This document shows, in pieces, positions 16,119 through 23,417 of a DNA stretch of 24,031 bases. The stretch comes from an uncultured Clostridia bacterium (GTDB lineage: Bacteria; Bacillota; Clostridia; Peptostreptococcales; Anaerovoracaceae): NCBI GenBank assembly GCA_934256595.1, contig CAKQOW010000034.1:1-24031 (forward strand), in the 5' to 3' direction. The stretch's first letter is position 1. The number at the start of each line of letters is the position of its first letter. The position numbers and the translations under genes are program-made. The notes under the pieces were generated by a model that searched no databases, was not told where the DNA came from, and saw only the letters and a list, made by a program, of their open reading frames with translations.

Positions 16119-16442
16119 CTATTTTACAAAACTGTCAATAGCCTTGCCAAGTTCTTCAATGGCCTTCTGGTCATTATGCTCTACAGCTTCGACTATACAT
16201 TCACTTATGTGGTTTTTGAGAACCACCTTGCCGGTATTGTTGATAGCCGATTTGACTGCGGCAAGCTGGATAAGCACCTGTGAACAGTCCTCGTCACGCT
16301 CTATCATGCGCTTGATTGATTCAAGATGACCTATGGCTCTTGATATTCTGTTTATCACTGCCTTCTTCTCGGCAGCGCTGTGAACATGACCATGATGATG
16401 CCCATGCTCATGTGAATGGTCGTGTCTGTGTTCCTCTGACAT
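16119..16442 (-). CDS. CsoR/RcnR-family metal-sensing repressor with His-rich N terminus
   Basis: A small all-helical repressor of the DUF156 family, which binds DNA when metal-free and releases it on metal binding (family knowledge). Counting from the chosen start, the first 21 residues contain ten His. The sensor ligands have canonical spacing: Cys53, His78 and Cys82 (C-x24-H-x3-C). The nickel sensor InrS uses His21, Cys53, His78 and Cys82, and His21 is also present here. The residue before Cys53 is Asp, unlike the Tyr of copper CsoR proteins. The start at 16442 is preferred because AAAAGGA lies eight bases upstream. The in-frame ATG six codons earlier (16460) has no ribosome site and lies close to the predicted transcription start. 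Confidence 0.9.
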   Translation of the reverse strand: MSEEHRHDHSHEHGHHHGHVHSAAEKKAVINRISRAIGHLESIKRMIERDEDCSQVLIQLAAVKSAINNTGKVVLKNHISECIVEAVEHNDQKAIEELGKAIDSFVK

Positions 16443-16475
16443 TTCAGTAATCCTTTTCATAAATGATTTTCATAT

Positions 16476-16520
16476 AGTATATCAGAAGTTTTACAGCCGG
16501 GCAAGCCTGTGAGGGGGATA
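16476..16520 (-). promoter_or_regulatory. Promoter of the metal-sensor gene with upstream C-tract motif
   Basis: Read on the minus strand: TATCCCCC (16520-16513), eight bases, then -35 TTGCCC (16504-16499), 17-nt spacer and -10 TATACT (16481-16476). Start near 16469, leaving about 27 nt of leader with the ribosome site. The layout is the same as in front of the importer operon (10915-10959), and both share GCTTGC at the -35. This suggests common control, possibly autoregulation. Confidence 0.6.
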
Positions 16521-16524
16521 TAAC

Positions 16525-17574
16525 TTACTGTCCTGCATCTGTTATTGTAATGTATTTCTCAAGATGCGCAATGTAATTGTTGATTAAATCGGCAAAGGTT
16601 TTGATATTAATCTCGGTTTCTTCAGGTTCTGCAACCTGATAGGTATAAGTATATGCGCCGTCTGTACCCAGATAAACCATCATAGGATTTTTTTTGTCAA
16701 GTGCCTTGACACTGTAGATACCTTTCAGCTTGTATACGGTAAACAGACTGTCAAGTTTAACATTGTCTTTTTCTGCAGTGTATACTGTAGCTACGCCTGT
16801 AAGTCCGTTATCCTTATACAGAACAGGAGCTTTTGCTGTGATATTAAAGTCTGCTGTTTCTTCCGGCAGTGTCAGGGTGTATCCTGCATCATCAAGCAGA
16901 GGCAGTGTCATGTCAATGTTCATACTGTCCTTGAAGTATTTAACAGCCTTTTTATAATTGTTAAAGGTCTGATATTTGATTTTTGTCATTGTCTTCAGAT
17001 AAGCGACAGTCTTGTTCTTTGTTGCTGTATATGTGGATTTTTTACCATTGATTTTGTAGGCCTTGCTGTTCTTGTGATATTTCTGAACAAGTTTTTTTGA
17101 CAGGTGCATGTAGCCTGTTACAGCAGAGGTCTTTTTAAAGCCCTTGTCTGTAATCTTATATACATTGAAGTTTGAAGTCTGGCCTGCAACCTTTTCGACA
17201 TCATAGACTCCGATATTTCCTGTTTTTTTAAAGTAGCCTGTTACCGAGTCATTCCCCAGATCTTTTTTTGTGCTAAGCAGTGCCTTGACCTTGCCGTCAG
17301 CATATGTATATACGTTCAGCCTGTGAGGGCGCCAGTTTACGAATACTTCAGGAATACCGTCGCCGTTTATATCCTTTGCAGCCATTTTAAGACTGTTTGT
17401 ATCAAAGTCGCAGTTCTCTATTTTGTTTGCAAAATAGTTGCTATAGGCTGTCTGCCAGTCAGCCTGAGGCGCCGGCGATATTACAGCATCGGAGCCGTCA
17501 TCTGCAAATACTGCAGGTGAAAATGCAATAATCATAGCAATACAGGTTAACAAAGCAATAAGTTTCTTTCTCAT
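16525..17574 (-). CDS. Secreted protein with EF-hand-like calcium loop, function unknown
   Basis: A 349-residue protein with a clear Sec signal peptide (MRKK, hydrophobic core, cleavage probably after VFA at residue 24). Soon after comes DINGDGIPE (residues 68-76), an EF-hand/FG-GAP-like DxNxDGxxE loop seen in calcium-binding extracellular proteins. The middle is Lys/Thr/Tyr-rich, and the C-terminal part looks beta-rich; no catalytic motif is recognised. The start is the ATG at 17574 with AGAAGG eight bases upstream. A longer frame to 17655 would put 27 non-signal residues ahead of the signal peptide and run through the promoter, so it is rejected. It is transcribed toward the metal sensor but the latter has its own promoter. 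Confidence 0.75.
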   Translation of the reverse strand: MRKKLIALLTCIAMIIAFSPAVFADDGSDAVISPAPQADWQTAYSNYFANKIENCDFDTNSLKMAAKDINGDGIPEVFVNWRPHRLNVYTYADGKVKALLSTKKDLGNDSVTGYFKKTGNIGVYDVEKVAGQTSNFNVYKITDKGFKKTSAVTGYMHLSKKLVQKYHKNSKAYKINGKKSTYTATKNKTVAYLKTMTKIKYQTFNNYKKAVKYFKDSMNIDMTLPLLDDAGYTLTLPEETADFNITAKAPVLYKDNGLTGVATVYTAEKDNVKLDSLFTVYKLKGIYSVKALDKKNPMMVYLGTDGAYTYTYQVAEPEETEINIKTFADLINNYIAHLEKYITITDAGQ

Positions 17575-17626
17575 TTCAATACCTTCTCTCTTTATATTTT
17601 TTGAGCATATTTCTGATTTCGGCACA

Positions 17627-17655
17627 ATTATAGAGCCGCTTCGCATATACTTCAA
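17627..17655 (-). promoter_or_regulatory. Promoter of the secreted-protein gene
   Basis: On the minus strand TTGAAG (17655-17650), 17-nt spacer and perfect TATAAT (17632-17627). Start near 17620, about 45 nt ahead of the ATG at 17574. Confidence 0.6.
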
Positions 17656-17690
17656 TAGGGTTTGATAAATAAATACAGTTCTGATTATAA

Positions 17691-17756
17691 ACTGGCTGTA
17701 ATCCGGCTACAATTTGGCTGAGAGTTGGCTAAGACTTGACTAAGAATTGGCACATT
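17691..17756. repeat. Six 11-bp direct repeats upstream of the AraC pair
   Basis: Six consecutive 11-bp units begin at 17691, 17702, 17713, 17724, 17735 and 17746. The best conserved are TTTGGCTGAGA, GTTGGCTAAGA and CTTGACTAAGA; the outer units keep GGCT or TTGGC. An 11-bp period places each copy on nearly the same face of the helix. The last unit contains the -35 hexamer TTGGCA of the downstream promoter. The divergent secreted-protein promoter starts 36 bp to the left, so the array could serve both genes. Confidence 0.7.
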
Positions 17757-17776
17757 TGCCGAAAGTATGTTACAAT
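17747..17776 (+). promoter_or_regulatory. Promoter of the tandem AraC-type genes
   Basis: TTGGCA (17747-17752), 18-nt spacer and TACAAT (17771-17776), with TG at 17768-17769 making an extended -10. Start near 17783. The -35 is embedded in the last unit of the 11-bp repeat array, which is where an activator or repressor would act. Confidence 0.55.
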
Positions 17777-17820
17777 TTACAAAAGGGGAGAATTTTACGT
17801 TGTAATAATGAGGAAGTCAA

Positions 17821-19203
17821 ATGATTGAAAGAGAAGAAATTACATATATAGAAGGAACTCCGGTTGCAGTCAGAGCCTGCTCCGTAAAGAAGTATGTGCC
17901 TCACTATCACGAGGACTGTCTGGAGCTTATGTTTCTGCTAAAGGGTACGGCTCTTGTCAAAGCCAGCTATGACAGGTTTGATATGGAAGCCGGGGATTTT
18001 GTACTGATAAATAACGGCGATGTCCACTATATAAGAGGCAGCGCCGATAATATAATAATATCCATATATCTTGATTTAAACAGGTTAAAACAGGATTACG
18101 AACATCTTGAATACCTCTACTTCATATGTGAGAGCTTCAATGCCAACAGTATGCAGGAGGCCTATCTGCAGGAAATCAGGAGAATTATAGTCGCTATAGT
18201 TACAGAGGCGGCAGACAGAAACAGAGATACAGACAAGATTACGGCGGAAGTCCGAAAACTTATAGATATCCTCATATATAAATTTGATCTTGTTCATTAT
18301 CATAACTGCAGAGATATTTCCGAAACCCAGCTTGAAAGATACCACCGCATAGTTATGGAGGTGGAACAGCACTACACAGAAAAGCTGGAGCTTGAGGATA
18401 TTGCTCAAAAGGAGTTTATAGGCAGGAACTACATATCGCAGTTCTGGAAGAATATGACCAATATGAACTTTACGGAGTATCTCAACTCAAGAAGAAGCGA
18501 AATGGCCGAAAGAATGCTGCTTGCCACCGATAAGAGCATCAACGAGATATCGCTTGTATGCGGCTTTTCCGATCCTAAATATATATACAAGAACTTTAGG
18601 AAGTGGTATGAGAAAACCCCGTCCGAATACAAAAAAGAATATGAGAAATACAAGGCAGAGGGAACAGAACTTGACGAGTATGACTGCGAGGAATTTCTCG
18701 GGCGCTTTGGCAGGGAGTTCATATATGCCAGTGTTGACAAGGAAAAAGCCGGCATAATACGCTCCGCCGAAACGGCGATGAGCTGGCGCCGCAAGTACGA
18801 ATATCATGTACAGAAATCCACAGGCAGCAAGCTCAAGAGAGAAATGGTAAGAGAAAGCCATCTGGAAACAGGGTTAAAAGAGATAGTGCTGCCATTGCTT
18901 GACAGTGATGAAACTGCGGCAGATGCAGACTTTACCGATAAGGTGCTGGAGAGCGCCAGAACCATGGGACTTGCTCTGACCGTTGAAATTACCATGGCTA
19001 AGCGTGACTGTGATGAATGGGAAAGGGTTATAAGGGAGTTTGCGGTAAGACTGGCAGCCTGCGGCAAGGACGCTGTAAGCCGCTGCAGGTTTAATATTTA
19101 TATAGATGACTTTGAAAAAGACGTACAGGCAAAACAGCTTATAGACAGTATATCCGATATTATAAATCCGAAGAATATAAAGATGGCTGTAAAGTTTGAC
19201 TGA
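17821..19203 (+). CDS. AraC-family regulator with cupin sensor and extra C-terminal domain (copy 1)
   Basis: An N-terminal cupin-like AraC sensor domain (about residues 1-90; HYHEDCLEL, AGDFVLINNGDVHYI). A linker follows, and the two-motif AraC helix-turn-helix domain spans about residues 173-280 (LEDIAQKEFIGRNYISQFWKNM; INEISLVCGFSDPKYIYKNFRKW; KTPSEYKKEY). Unlike most AraC regulators the DNA-binding domain is not at the end: about 180 more residues follow, ending NPKNIKMAVKFD. Some clostridial AraC proteins carry a glycosidase-like TIM-barrel extension, and this could be a reduced form (inference). The ATG has GAGGA five to six bases upstream. It is followed 19 bp later by a paralogue, probably co-transcribed. 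Confidence 0.88.
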   Translation: MIEREEITYIEGTPVAVRACSVKKYVPHYHEDCLELMFLLKGTALVKASYDRFDMEAGDFVLINNGDVHYIRGSADNIIISIYLDLNRLKQDYEHLEYLYFICESFNANSMQEAYLQEIRRIIVAIVTEAADRNRDTDKITAEVRKLIDILIYKFDLVHYHNCRDISETQLERYHRIVMEVEQHYTEKLELEDIAQKEFIGRNYISQFWKNMTNMNFTEYLNSRRSEMAERMLLATDKSINEISLVCGFSDPKYIYKNFRKWYEKTPSEYKKEYEKYKAEGTELDEYDCEEFLGRFGREFIYASVDKEKAGIIRSAETAMSWRRKYEYHVQKSTGSKLKREMVRESHLETGLKEIVLPLLDSDETAADADFTDKVLESARTMGLALTVEITMAKRDCDEWERVIREFAVRLAACGKDAVSRCRFNIYIDDFEKDVQAKQLIDSISDIINPKNIKMAVKFD

Positions 19204-19222
19204 TATTTGCGCAGAGGTGGAT

Positions 19223-20629
19223 ATGATTGAAAAAGAACCGGTAAAATTCATAGAGGGCACTCCCGTTGCAGTGCGTATGTATTCGATAGAGGAATATGAG
19301 CCTCATTATCACGAAAACTGTATAGAGCTTCTGCTTGTGCTCAAAGGCAACGCGTACCTTATGGCAAGCTATGACAGGTTTCACATGAAGGCGGGAGAGT
19401 TTATTGTAATCAACAACAGCGATATACACTATATCAGAAGCGATGTCGAGAACGTGCTTCTGTCTATGTATGTTGACCTCGATGCTTTTACGGACAAATG
19501 CAGATACATAAGAAATCTGTATTTTGTCTGCGAGAGTTTTAATGTCAACAATGTGCAGAGAGCCTATCTGCAGGAGCTGCGAAAAGTAATAACATCTATA
19601 GCCATGGATGCGGCAGGCGGCGGGGAGAATGCGGACAGGATAAACGAAAGCATTAATCAGTTTATGGATATGCTTATTTACAGATTTGACCTTGCCAATT
19701 ACCATAACCTTAAGGAGATATCCGAACCCCAGCTTGAAAGATACCACAGACTTATCAGGGAAGCTGATGAGAATTACGGCGACAAGCTTGACCTTGAGGA
19801 TATAGCAAGCAAGGAGTTCATAGGCAAGAAATACATATCGCAGTTCTGGAAGAATATGACCAATATGAACTTTACGGAGTTTCTTAATTCCAGAAGAAGC
19901 GAAAAAGCCGAAAAGATTCTGCTTACCACAGACAGGAGCATCAATGAGATATCACTGATGTGCGGATTTTCCGATACTAAATACATATACAAGAACTTTA
20001 AGAAATGGTATGACAAAACACCGTCTGCCCACAAAAAAGAATACGAGGAATATAAGCGAAAGGGCACAAGTATGAGAGAATACAGCGGCGATGAATTCCT
20101 CGGGAGATTCGGCAAGGAGTTCATATATGCCAGCGTAGATGAGGAGAAAGCCGATATTATCAAATCCACAGAGGACGCAATGAGCTGGCGCAAGAAGTAT
20201 GAGTACGAGGTGCGTAAATCCACAGGCACCAAGCTCAAACGTGAGATGATAAGAGAAAGCCGTCAGGCCTCGGGGCTTAAATCCGTATACCTGCCCCTCC
20301 TTGACAGCAATGTGGTAAAAGAGGAAAACGGCGACTTCTTTATAGACAACAGATTTATTGAAAAGGTGCTGACAAGTATCAGAGAACTGGGTATGATTCT
20401 GTATATCGAGATAGAGTTTAACAATCACAGCATCAGAGAGTGGAAGCGTATAATCAGAAGCTTTGCCAAGACCGCAGCGGGAAAGGGCGGCGAGGACCTG
20501 CTTCAGAACTGCAGATTTATAGTTTACATAGATGAGTTTGAAAAGGATATGCTGGTAAAGGAGCTGGCTGACGGAATTTCAGATGTAATCAATACAAAGA
20601 ATATAGAAATGGCGATGAGGTTTGATTAG
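19223..20629 (+). CDS. AraC-family regulator with cupin sensor and extra C-terminal domain (copy 2)
   Basis: Paralogue of the preceding gene along its whole length (468 residues). It has the same cupin domain (HYHENCIELLLVLKG, AGEFIVINNSDIHYI), the same central AraC helix-turn-helix (KEFIGKKYISQFWKNM; INEISLMCGFSDTKYIYKNFKKW) and the same C-terminal extension (LGRFGKEFIYASVDEEKA; NTKNIEMAMRFD). A 49-bp stretch is identical between copies (18430-18478 and 19832-19880). The start at 19223 matches the first residues of copy 1 (MIEKEPVKFIEGTPVAVR against MIEREEITYIEGTPVAVR) and has AGAGG upstream. The frame could extend to 19196, inside copy 1, without support. Confidence 0.88.
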   Translation: MIEKEPVKFIEGTPVAVRMYSIEEYEPHYHENCIELLLVLKGNAYLMASYDRFHMKAGEFIVINNSDIHYIRSDVENVLLSMYVDLDAFTDKCRYIRNLYFVCESFNVNNVQRAYLQELRKVITSIAMDAAGGGENADRINESINQFMDMLIYRFDLANYHNLKEISEPQLERYHRLIREADENYGDKLDLEDIASKEFIGKKYISQFWKNMTNMNFTEFLNSRRSEKAEKILLTTDRSINEISLMCGFSDTKYIYKNFKKWYDKTPSAHKKEYEEYKRKGTSMREYSGDEFLGRFGKEFIYASVDEEKADIIKSTEDAMSWRKKYEYEVRKSTGTKLKREMIRESRQASGLKSVYLPLLDSNVVKEENGDFFIDNRFIEKVLTSIRELGMILYIEIEFNNHSIREWKRIIRSFAKTAAGKGGEDLLQNCRFIVYIDEFEKDMLVKELADGISDVINTKNIEMAMRFD

Positions 20630-20712
20630 AAAACACCTTATTATGCGAGAAAACAGTATTGTACATAGGTGAGCTTGACAGGATAACAAATATAGCAAGG
20701 AGATTTGACAAT

Positions 20713-21693
20713 ATGAATAATGCATTAGAACAAAAATGCCGATTGTTACTATGGAATCATGATGCTATGAGCAAAGCTTTTCGATGGGATAACGGATCTA
20801 TGATGTTGGCGGGAAGTTCATTTTTTGTAGGAATGAATCTGGAAGCAGATACTGAAAAACTAAAAGAATGTGCTGATGTGCTGAAACAAAAAACCGGTCC
20901 TTTTTCAGCTTTTCGCGGTAATATTCGTATGCCGCTGATTTGCAAAATGGCTGTTTCAGAGAATCCGGAGCAGTATTTTGAAAATGTTAATGCCATTGTA
21001 CAGCAAATGAAACCATTAAAATGGATTAGTGCAGACTATAAAATACTGACAGCTTTGACGTTGAGAGATTATCTGGAGATGGAGGAAATTTTACCGGCTA
21101 TCAATAAAATGACGAATCTGTATCGGGGAATGAAGAATAATCATCCGTGGATAACCTCAGATGAAGATATACCCTTTGCTGCAATTCTGGTTGTATCCGG
21201 CCTTGATACAGATGTCTTATTGGCTGAAATGGAAACCTGCTACGAGTTATTGGCTGAAAAATTTCGTGATAAAAATGCAGTTCAGTCATTGAGCCATATC
21301 ATGGCCGTTAATCCTGCCGATGCTGCAGCAAAATGCCAAAAAGTAGAAAATATTTTTGACATTCTGAAAACGAACAGACACAAATATGGTTCGGGTTATG
21401 AACTGGCAGTATTAGGTACTCTTTCTATGCTTGATTTGCCTGAGGCGCAGATAGCGCAGGAAATCATAGAAGCAGATGACTATCTGAAAAAAGCAAAAGG
21501 TTTCGGTAAATTTTCTATGGGGGATAATATGCGCAGAATGTATGCTGCCCTTATGGTTATGGATGCGCATATGCCGCCGGCATCTCACAGTCATGAAAGT
21601 CTTGTGAGCGCTGTATTGGCTTTGGTCATTGCAATGGAAATCTGCATGGTGATACTGATGACTTCTGTTGTGCTTACAACCACTGCAAATTAA
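20713..21693 (+). CDS. DUF4003-type protein with C-terminal membrane segment
   Basis: Recognised as DUF4003-like from KTGPFSAFRGN, the GMKNNHPWITSDEDIPFAA stretch and QSLSHIMAVNP; the family has no established function. The last ~30 residues (AVLALVIAMEICMVILMTSVVL) form a hydrophobic helix, so the protein may be tail-anchored. The start is placed at ATG 20713, with AAGGAG ten bases upstream and an N terminus (MNNALEQKCRLLL) like other family members. An in-frame TTG at 20659 would add 18 residues but lacks a ribosome site. Codon choice (more TTA, ATT, AAA) and lower GC differ from the genes on its left, so a different origin is possible. No good promoter was identified between it and the AraC gene 83 bp upstream. 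Confidence 0.75.
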   Translation: MNNALEQKCRLLLWNHDAMSKAFRWDNGSMMLAGSSFFVGMNLEADTEKLKECADVLKQKTGPFSAFRGNIRMPLICKMAVSENPEQYFENVNAIVQQMKPLKWISADYKILTALTLRDYLEMEEILPAINKMTNLYRGMKNNHPWITSDEDIPFAAILVVSGLDTDVLLAEMETCYELLAEKFRDKNAVQSLSHIMAVNPADAAAKCQKVENIFDILKTNRHKYGSGYELAVLGTLSMLDLPEAQIAQEIIEADDYLKKAKGFGKFSMGDNMRRMYAALMVMDAHMPPASHSHESLVSAVLALVIAMEICMVILMTSVVLTTTAN

Positions 21694-21947
21694 TTGATTT
21701 GTCAAGTCTGAAGAACTGCTTATTATGTGATAATGTGACTTTAGAATGACAAATCCGGCTGAAAAAATCGTAACATTTAAGATGAAATATCAGAATAAAA
21801 TACCGAAGCGAATGGAGCAGAAGAAGCGACAGATTTCATTAAGTTTTGTACAGGATAATTACTTTGACACAAAGAATTTCGATAATCGAAAAGAAATAGT
21901 GATATCTATGAATCTCAATCGGAAGTTTACAGAGGAGTTGAACTGAT

Positions 21948-22319
21948 ATGAAAAAGAAAATAAACATATTACTGTCCGGTTTATTGGTACTTGTCTGCAT
22001 GATAACTTTATCAGGGTGTGGATCCGGGTATAAATCTGAAAAGGGACAGGTCTGTTTTAATGCAAAGGTTTTGGAAGTGAACAATGGGTTTGTCAATGTC
22101 AGATGTTCAGAAACATTTAACAGCGGAATTCCCGCTGGTGAAGAGTTCCCTGTCACAACGGATGTGGTAGCAGACAATGGAGCCCCTGAAATGAAAGTCG
22201 ATGATAATATTCGTGTTGTCTTTAATGGTGAGATAATGGAAAGTGATCCTCTGCAGCTGGGAACAGTTTATGCAATATATCTTCTGGATGAAAACGGGGA
22301 AGTGATTTCAAACGAATAA
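21948..22319 (+). CDS. Small lipoprotein, possibly OB-fold (DUF3221-like)
   Basis: A 123-residue protein with a lipoprotein signal (MKKK, hydrophobic core, lipobox LSGC with Cys24). The mature part (KVLEVNNGFVNVRC ... VDDNIRVVFNGEIMESDPLQLG ... YLLDENGEVI) has the strand pattern and G-x-I-M-E/S-x-P-x-Q motif of DUF3221/YobA-like small surface proteins, of unknown role. AGGAG at 21933-21937, ten bases before the ATG, supports the start. It lies 254 bp downstream of the DUF4003 gene; that gap has no convincing gene or promoter, only a 15-bp palindrome at 21877-21891. Confidence 0.7.
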   Translation: MKKKINILLSGLLVLVCMITLSGCGSGYKSEKGQVCFNAKVLEVNNGFVNVRCSETFNSGIPAGEEFPVTTDVVADNGAPEMKVDDNIRVVFNGEIMESDPLQLGTVYAIYLLDENGEVISNE

Positions 22320-22406
22320 TAAATTACTTTGTGAAGAACATTTTATTGCGTTATTTCAGGCGCAGAGCTGTTATAAGATATGATTAAATATTATAGAGGT
22401 ATGTGA

Positions 22407-23108
22407 ATGAAAAAGCTATACGGAATATTAAAAACTGCTTTATTATGTACGATTGGGGCGTGCCTGCTGTTATCCTCCTGCGCAGCAGCGCCGGAGAATG
22501 ACGGACTTTATGCAGGAGATGTGCAGGAAGCTGATGTTTTCATTGATATTCCCAACCTGCGCCAGTACGGAACCTATACCTGCGGAGCAACCTGCGTGCA
22601 GATGCTTATGAACTGGATTAATCCATATGACAGTGATCTGAATCTGACTGCATACGAAGAAGCGCTTGGGACCGGTGAGGAAACCGGAACACCACCGGAA
22701 AATATAATCGGGTATTTTGAAGAAAACGAAATAAGCATAACTGCAAAAGAAAAAAGAACGATAAACAATCTGACGGCCGCACTTGATAAGGGACACCCTG
22801 TGCTGATGTGCATACAGGCGTGGGCTGCGTCAGATGACGGATATAATACGGAGAACCCTGACGATGAGGATACATATTTAACCGAAGGTCACTGGGTTAT
22901 ATGCGTGGGATATAAGAAGCTGGACAGCGGATATACATTCTACTTTAACGATCCGGCGTGTGTCGGCTATTGCCTTATGAGTGAAGAAGAACTTGATGAC
23001 CGCTGGATTGACATGGATACCGGTGGTAATATTTATAATCACTACGGTATTGAGATTAACGAAACCGGTCAGGACTATAATCCAAAGGGCGTATATCATT
23101 TAGATTAA
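22407..23108 (+). CDS. C39-like papain-fold lipoprotein (cysteine peptidase family)
   Basis: A 233-residue exported protein with lipobox LSSC (Cys25). The mature domain has the Peptidase_C39_2-like catalytic layout: QYGTYTCGATC with candidate nucleophile Cys59, GHWVICVGY with His162, and FNDP with Asp182. It is therefore probably an active membrane-anchored extracellular thiol peptidase or related hydrolase. The substrate is unknown; no ABC bacteriocin exporter or double-glycine leader peptide gene is nearby. GAGGT at 22396-22400 is six bases before the ATG. A 55-residue membrane-protein gene follows after 21 bp and is likely co-transcribed. Confidence 0.8.
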   Translation: MKKLYGILKTALLCTIGACLLLSSCAAAPENDGLYAGDVQEADVFIDIPNLRQYGTYTCGATCVQMLMNWINPYDSDLNLTAYEEALGTGEETGTPPENIIGYFEENEISITAKEKRTINNLTAALDKGHPVLMCIQAWAASDDGYNTENPDDEDTYLTEGHWVICVGYKKLDSGYTFYFNDPACVGYCLMSEEELDDRWIDMDTGGNIYNHYGIEINETGQDYNPKGVYHLD

Positions 23109-23129
23109 ACAGAAAGTTGAGGAAAGTTT

Positions 23130-23297
23130 ATGAACAGATTCAGAACTGTAGTATCACTTATTATAATGATAATCGCAGGAATAACAGGATTTTTTGCAGG
23201 AGCTGCTTTAGATGAAGGCCTGAACGGCGCTATACTGTTTTCCCTTATAGCGGGGATTGGCTGCATCATCTATACAATAGATAATCAGGAAAAATAA
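23130..23297 (+). CDS. Small two-helix membrane protein (55 residues)
   Basis: A short gene beginning MNRFRTVVSLIIMIIAGI and ending YTIDNQEK. Two hydrophobic segments (about residues 7-25 and 31-48) are separated by a short DEGLNG turn, so it should be a hairpin membrane protein. The ATG is preceded by GAGGA at 23119-23123, six bases upstream, and it lies 21 bp after the C39-like gene. Both points support real translation. No family is recognised; a role as partner or immunity-like factor for the C39 protein is only speculation. Confidence 0.6.
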   Translation: MNRFRTVVSLIIMIIAGITGFFAGAALDEGLNGAILFSLIAGIGCIIYTIDNQEK

Positions 23298-23336
23298 GAA
23301 GTGCATATTAATAATGGAGCATTGCTGCCGGTTTAC

Positions 23337-23364
23337 TTGACATACAATGTAGTTCCTTTAAAAT
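23337..23364 (+). promoter_or_regulatory. Promoter of the EamA-type gene
   Basis: Perfect TTGACA (23337-23342), 16-nt spacer and TAAAAT (23359-23364). Start near 23371, giving a leader of about 47 nt with AAGGAG before the ATG. Confidence 0.65.
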
Positions 23365-23417
23365 TAAAAGTGAAGATAAATTAATTACAAGGGCTTTCAG
23401 TCCGAAGGAGATATATT

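Noticed and set aside
17575..17655. 27-residue N-terminal extension of the secreted protein
   Set aside because: It would precede a standard signal peptide and cover the predicted promoter. The ATG at 17574 has a proper ribosome site.
21746..21946. 66-residue open frame between the DUF4003 gene and the lipoprotein gene
   Set aside because: No ribosome binding site, basic/low-complexity translation without a recognisable family, and its end contains the ribosome site of the lipoprotein gene. Possibly a remnant, but not supportable as a gene.
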